From: Rhizobacter sp.
GTDB lineage: Bacteria; Pseudomonadota; Gammaproteobacteria; Burkholderiales; Burkholderiaceae_C
Assembly: GCA_025360945.1 (NCBI GenBank)
Contig: JANYBE010000418.1
Location: forward strand, 1 to 10,100
Length of the DNA stretch: 10,100 bases
Direction of reading: 5' to 3'
Under the pieces are notes generated by a model that had not been told where the DNA came from, made no database searches, and saw nothing but the letters and a program-made list of their open reading frames with translations. Of the stretch, positions 6,907-10,100 are shown piece after piece; position 1 is the stretch's first letter; the number at the start of each line of letters is the position of its first letter. A program made the translations under genes and the position numbers.

Positions 6907-7338
6907 CTACACGCTCGACGCCGGTTCATTGGCGAGCGGCATGTCCTGGTGCAGCTTGCGACGCGTGAAGCGCCACTGCCCGCCTTCGCGCCGCAGCTCG
7001 TCTTCGTAGCGGCCGGTGAACAGGATGTGCGCACCCTTCGCACCGGTCGTCACGAGCTGCAGGTGCGAGCTGGACGAGGCGCTGTCTCCGTCGACGCGCG
7101 AGACGATGTTGACGGTGAAGTGCTTCAGGCCGTTCAGGCGCAGCCGGTAGCGCTCGTCGTAGCCGTCTGTGAACTGCTTGATCGCCGCCTTGCCGACGTA
7201 CGGGCCGCCAAGGCCATCGAACACGCCGTCTTCGCACCAGCAATCGAGAAAGTCGGCGTAGCGGCCTTGGTCGATGGCCTGGTTGTAGCGGCCGATCAAC
7301 TCCTCGATCGCGAACTTGTCTTCGTACGCAGGTGTCAT
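6907..7338 (-). CDS. NTF2/SnoaL-like domain protein
   Basis: This 143-residue protein has the alpha+beta cone fold pattern: helix EDKFAIEELIGRYNQAIDQG then RYADFLDCWCEDGVFDG, a GPYVGKAAIKQF turn, LKHFTVNIV and HLQLVTTGAKGAHILFTGRY strands, and a final WRFTRRKLHQDMP strand. SnoaL-type proteins act as small isomerases, hydratases or cyclases, or as the small subunit of ring-hydroxylating dioxygenases. The N-terminal layout (helix with YNQAIDQGRYADF, acidic patch) is also that of many uncharacterised 'nuclear transport factor 2 family' proteins encoded beside SDRs. It has no signal peptide, so it is cytoplasmic. The gene follows the SDR stop after 21 nt with GGAG upstream, implying co-transcription and work on a related intermediate. 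The reaction cannot be inferred. Confidence 0.85.
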   Translation of the reverse strand: MTPAYEDKFAIEELIGRYNQAIDQGRYADFLDCWCEDGVFDGLGGPYVGKAAIKQFTDGYDERYRLRLNGLKHFTVNIVSRVDGDSASSSSHLQLVTTGAKGAHILFTGRYEDELRREGGQWRFTRRKLHQDMPLANEPASSV

Positions 7339-7359
7339 GGTGTGCTCCGGGTGGGGGGT

Positions 7360-8151
7360 TCAGGCGGGGATCACCGCGCTCGTGCCGCCATCGACGGCGA
7401 TGACCTGGCCGGTGATGTGCTTGCCGGCGTCGGACGCGAACAGCGCGACCACGCCCTTCAGGTCTTCGTCGTCGCCGGTGCGGCGCAGCGGTGCCTTCGC
7501 GGCGAGCTTGTCGGCGCCGACGTGGGCGAACATGCCCGCGCTCATCTTGGTCGCGAACGGCCCCGGCGCGATCGCATTGACGCGAATGCCTCTTGGACCC
7601 CACTCCGCCGCTAGCGCCTGCGTGAAGGTGATGCAAGCCCCCTTGCTGGTGTTGTAGGCGATCGTCTTCATGAACTCGGGATTGCCGCCGAGGCCGGCGA
7701 TCGACGCGACGTTGACGATGCACCCGCTCTTGCGCGCCAGCATGCTGTCGCGGCCGACGAGTTGGGTGAGCAGGAAGATGCCGCGGATGTTGACGCCCAT
7801 CACCTTGTCCCAGCCTTCGACCGGGTGCTCTTCGGCGGGCGCGGCCCAGGTCGCGCCGGCGTTGTTGACGAGGATGTCGATGTGGCCGAGGCGCAAGATG
7901 GCCTCGGCTGCAAGGCGCGTGATGTCGGCGTCCTTGCTGCTGTCGGCTGCGATCCAGCTCGCCTTCAGGCCCTGGCCCGTGAGCTGCGCGGTTGCGGCTT
8001 CGAGCTCGGCCGCCTTGCGTGAGCTGATGACGACGATGGCACCGAGCTCGCCGAGCGCCTGCGCGATGTTCAGGCCGAGCCCGCGGGATCCGCCGGTGAC
8101 GAGCGCGGTCTTGCCGGTGAGGTCGAAGAGTTGCTGAACAGTGCGTGTCAT
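7360..8151 (-). CDS. SDR family NAD(P)-dependent oxidoreductase
   Basis: This is a 263-residue classical short-chain dehydrogenase/reductase. Motifs in order are the cofactor-binding TGGSRGLG (19-26), NNAG (96-99), Asn121 in GVNIRG, catalytic Ser150 in VNVASIAG, and Tyr166/Lys170 in YNTSK. PGPFATKM follows, and the usual VIAVDGGTSAV closes the fold. Segment 42-46 (ISSRK), with Arg after the second strand, slightly favours NADP(H), which is inference. The frame is open upstream to 8229, but the start at 8151 is chosen. It gives the normal family N-terminus, has AGGA 7 nt upstream, and overlaps the hydrolase stop as ATGA, implying translational coupling. It resembles gluconate-5-dehydrogenase/3-oxoacyl-reductase-like SDRs used for many alcohols and ketones; the substrate is unknown. 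Confidence 0.92.
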   Translation of the reverse strand: MTRTVQQLFDLTGKTALVTGGSRGLGLNIAQALGELGAIVVISSRKAAELEAATAQLTGQGLKASWIAADSSKDADITRLAAEAILRLGHIDILVNNAGATWAAPAEEHPVEGWDKVMGVNIRGIFLLTQLVGRDSMLARKSGCIVNVASIAGLGGNPEFMKTIAYNTSKGACITFTQALAAEWGPRGIRVNAIAPGPFATKMSAGMFAHVGADKLAAKAPLRRTGDDEDLKGVVALFASDAGKHITGQVIAVDGGTSAVIPA

Positions 8152-8939
8152 GAAGCGGTCCTCGGGTTGAATGAATGGGGCGCGCCGTACGCGAAGGCCC
8201 GCAGTCCGTCGCGTGCAAACGGCTGCCACCCACCCTCGGGCTGCGCAAGCCGGTCGGCGATGGCGTGCAGCACCAGCGGGTTCATCGCCATGCCGGTGTG
8301 GCTGGCGTCGACTTCGATGTTCTCAGTGTGCGGGCCGTCGGCCTGCACGCTGCACTGCCAGGCGACGACGCCGTCGCTGCGGCTGTAGATCGAGGTCGTC
8401 GGCACAGGCGGCGCTTCTCGCACGCCGACGCGCAACTTGGGTTCAAGGTGCTCGCGACCGTTCAGCGCTTCGTACAGGCGCCAGGCGTTGGTCGAACGCG
8501 GGCCGCCGGTGAACGGTGTGCCGAGCGTGATCACGACGCGCACATCGTCGCTCCCCTGCTTCGCGAGTTCACGTGCATAGATGCCGCCCAGGCTCTGACC
8601 AATCAGGCTGACGCGCTGCCCGTGGCGCTCGCGCAATTCGCGGATGCGCGCCAGGCTCGCGTCCATCATCGCGTCGCGCGGGCCGAGGTTGCGCCCGAGT
8701 TCCCAGCCGTGCACGTGGTACCCGAGCGCGCAGAGCCACTGGCGCAGCGGGCGCGTGCTGAGGTCGGAGGCGCCCATGCCCGGAAAGACGAGCACCGGGT
8801 GGCCGTCGCCGCGCGGCGAGACCGCGAGCAGCGACAGCGCAGCGGCCGCGCCCGCAGCGAACTCGAGGCCGGCGCGCGCTTCGAGCGCGATTTTCCACCA
8901 GCCCGGCGCGGGCACGGCATCGGTGTGGGCGGCGTTCAT
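8148..8939 (-). CDS. Alpha/beta hydrolase, lipase/esterase-like
   Basis: This 263-residue alpha/beta-hydrolase has the oxyanion segment HPVLVFPGMGASDLSTRPLR, then GYHVHGWELGRNLGPRD. The nucleophile elbow is SLIGQSLGGIYARELA (Ser116), and ITLGTPFTGGPRS follows. Asp189 in YSRSDGVV and His214 in DASHTGM complete the catalytic triad. The FPGMG loop with GTPF and SRSDGVV is typical of lipase-class and triacylglycerol-lipase-like enzymes acting on hydrophobic esters. There is no cleavable signal peptide: residues 21-40 are Ala-rich and weakly hydrophobic, possibly membrane-touching. Its start overlaps the acyltransferase stop (ATGA) and its stop overlaps the SDR start, so the three are translated together. 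With the acyltransferase upstream, an ester made or stored by one could be cleaved by the other; that is inference. Confidence 0.9.
   Translation of the reverse strand: MNAAHTDAVPAPGWWKIALEARAGLEFAAGAAAALSLLAVSPRGDGHPVLVFPGMGASDLSTRPLRQWLCALGYHVHGWELGRNLGPRDAMMDASLARIRELRERHGQRVSLIGQSLGGIYARELAKQGSDDVRVVITLGTPFTGGPRSTNAWRLYEALNGREHLEPKLRVGVREAPPVPTTSIYSRSDGVVAWQCSVQADGPHTENIEVDASHTGMAMNPLVLHAIADRLAQPEGGWQPFARDGLRAFAYGAPHSFNPRTAS
8159..8162 (-). promoter_or_regulatory. Shine-Dalgarno inside the hydrolase gene, setting the SDR start
   Basis: AGGA on the minus strand lies 7 nt before the ATG at 8151, inside the hydrolase 3' end. It supports this start over the upstream in-frame start at 8229 and supports coupled translation. 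Confidence 0.5.
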
Positions 8940-10100
8940 GCGACGAGCCTCGGCTTGGCGACGCGCTTCGTCGCGCGCTTGGATGCAGGCGCCTTCTTCG
9001 GTGCCGCGCGGGTTGCGGGCCTGGTCTTCGGCACTGTCACGACGTCGGCCGCCGCGGGCGCGGGCAGCAGCGCGCTCAGCTCGGCGAGCGCATCGACGAG
9101 CGATTCGGCAATGTCGCGCACGTCGGGCACCGCACGCCGGCAGGCGGTGAGGCCAAAATCGAGCGAGCCGTTATAGCTCTGCACCGTGATGTTCAGCGCC
9201 ATGCCGTGGGCCGGGATCGACACCGGGTAGTTCGTCGACATGCGCGCCCCGGCGAGGTAGAGCGGCGCCTGCGGGCCAGGTACGTTGGAGATCACCACAT
9301 TGCTGACCGGCGGCAGCGCGGTCGCGAGCTTCGAGCGGCCGATCAGCGAGACCATGCCGGTCATCAGCCACGGCGTGCCGAACGACGGGAAGTCCATCGG
9401 CACGGCCGCCTTGATGCGGCCGGTGAATTGCTTGGCTGCGATCGCAGACGTGTGGATCGCCTGCAAGCGCACGGCCGGGTCGGCGATGTCGGTGGCGAGG
9501 CTCACGAGCATCGCCGTCGCCTGGTTGTTCATCTCCGAGTTGCCAGCCTCGCGCAGTGACACCGGGATGCCGGCGATCAGCGGCTTCTTCGGCACGCCCT
9601 CGCGCTCAGCAAGGTAGCGGCGCAGCGCGGCGCTGCACAGCGCCATCACCACGTCGTTTAGCGTCACGTCGAAGTGCTTCGCGATGCGCTTCGCATCGGC
9701 GAGCGGCAGCGACTGGCCGGCGAACACGCGCTGGTTCGTGATCGACACGTTGAACGCGGTCTTCGGTCCGAGGCCGATGCCTTTCGGCCAGCGCGGCCCA
9801 GGTTGGCCATCGTCGCCTTTCGGCGGCAGCGCAAGGTTCGCAGCCGTCTTGAGCGCCGTCGGCAGCATCTTCACGAGCTTGACGTACTGCACCGCCGCGT
9901 TCTTCACCGCCGCGCCGGCGAGTTCGGCCACGCCGAGCTGGTAGCCGTGGGTTGCGCGGCGCTGGACCGGCGGCTTGACCACACGCGGTACCTCGCTCAC
10001 GTCGAGGATCGCGTTGGCGAGCACCGCGCCGGCCGCGCCGTCCATCGCCGCGTGGTGGGCCTTGCTGTAGAACGCGACCTGGCCGCTCGCCAAGCCCTCG
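8936..10100 (-). CDS. Wax ester synthase/diacylglycerol O-acyltransferase family (WS/DGAT), N-terminus outside window
   Basis: The 387 visible codons cover the C-terminal three quarters of a WS/DGAT protein; about 100-130 N-terminal residues are beyond the right edge. The catalytic HHxxxDG motif is present as KAHHAAMDG (visible residues 15-21). GIPVSLR, NVVISNVPGPQAPLYLAGAR and HGMALNITVQSYNGSLDFGL follow, hallmarks of the WES_acyltransf and C-terminal DUF1298 domains. The enzyme uses acyl-CoA to esterify alcohols or diacylglycerol, giving wax esters or triacylglycerol at the inner membrane or lipid-inclusion surface. A Lys/Arg/Ala/Pro-rich tail (TRPATRAAPKKAPASKRATK and on) is appended after about residue 355 and resembles histone-H1-like or inclusion-associated tails. 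The stop overlaps the hydrolase ATG by 4 bp (ATGA). Family is certain; acceptor specificity is not visible. Confidence 0.93.
   Translation of the reverse strand, partial: EGLASGQVAFYSKAHHAAMDGAAGAVLANAILDVSEVPRVVKPPVQRRATHGYQLGVAELAGAAVKNAAVQYVKLVKMLPTALKTAANLALPPKGDDGQPGPRWPKGIGLGPKTAFNVSITNQRVFAGQSLPLADAKRIAKHFDVTLNDVVMALCSAALRRYLAEREGVPKKPLIAGIPVSLREAGNSEMNNQATAMLVSLATDIADPAVRLQAIHTSAIAAKQFTGRIKAAVPMDFPSFGTPWLMTGMVSLIGRSKLATALPPVSNVVISNVPGPQAPLYLAGARMSTNYPVSIPAHGMALNITVQSYNGSLDFGLTACRRAVPDVRDIAESLVDALAELSALLPAPAAADVVTVPKTRPATRAAPKKAPASKRATKRVAKPRLVA

Noticed and set aside
6926..8248. Long 440-codon minus-strand frame rich in Arg, His and Pro
   Set aside because: It is a shadow of the SDR and SnoaL-like genes in a GC-rich frame, with the composition expected of an unselected frame.
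8175..9176. 333-codon plus-strand frame
   Set aside because: It is antisense to the hydrolase and acyltransferase, both of which have full catalytic motifs in the opposite direction.
1..10100. CRISPR arrays, tRNA or rRNA genes, riboswitches, phage genes
   Set aside because: No regularly spaced repeats, clover-leaf sequence, ribosomal RNA signature or phage structural motif was seen on reading both strands.

Overview
The window looks like chromosomal DNA of a Gram-negative, GC-rich betaproteobacterium, probably in the order Burkholderiales. The main support is a 16-strand-type general porin with a C-terminal Phe, a LivK-type periplasmic binding protein and a wax-ester-synthase-like acyltransferase, all in strongly G/C-biased codons. 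The species cannot be named from the sequence alone.

The window has two contrasting halves. The left part (1 to about 4440) is a patchwork of broken genes and mobile-element remnants. On the minus strand it holds the first ~139 residues of an amidohydrolase (start at 566), which runs at about 150 into an out-of-frame DUF6788-like zinc-knuckle-type segment leaving the window. It also holds a small secreted two-cysteine protein (835-1491), a degenerate segment resembling an IS66 transposase (about 1570-1731), an unrecognised decayed minus-strand coding stretch (1799-2100), and a type-B carboxylesterase pseudogene (3157-3973) with a lost N-terminus, an altered oxyanion hole, an internal deletion and a frameshift. 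On the plus strand are an orphan, apparently intact exported c-type cytochrome (2345-2950) and an IS630-family transposase C-terminus with two compensating frameshifts (4085-4435).

The right part (4478-10100) is compact and intact, all on the minus strand. Reading 5'->3' (right to left) it holds a WS/DGAT acyltransferase (N-terminus outside the window), an alpha/beta hydrolase, an SDR oxidoreductase, an NTF2/SnoaL-like protein, a porin and a branched-chain-amino-acid-type ABC substrate-binding protein. The first three genes are joined by 4-bp ATGA overlaps and the others are spaced by 21, 68 and 21 nt, so one transcript is plausible. The combination suggests uptake of a small organic substrate across the outer membrane (porin) and periplasm (binding protein), and handling of an ester or alcohol/ketone intermediate (hydrolase, SDR, SnoaL-like). 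An acyltransferase able to store or release acyl groups fits too. This pathway reading is inference; no substrate can be assigned.

Nothing in the window is convincingly a new defence or mobile system. The points most worth a second look are the acyltransferase-led operon, the orphan cytochrome and secreted protein that survive intact amid decay, and the fossil junctions.
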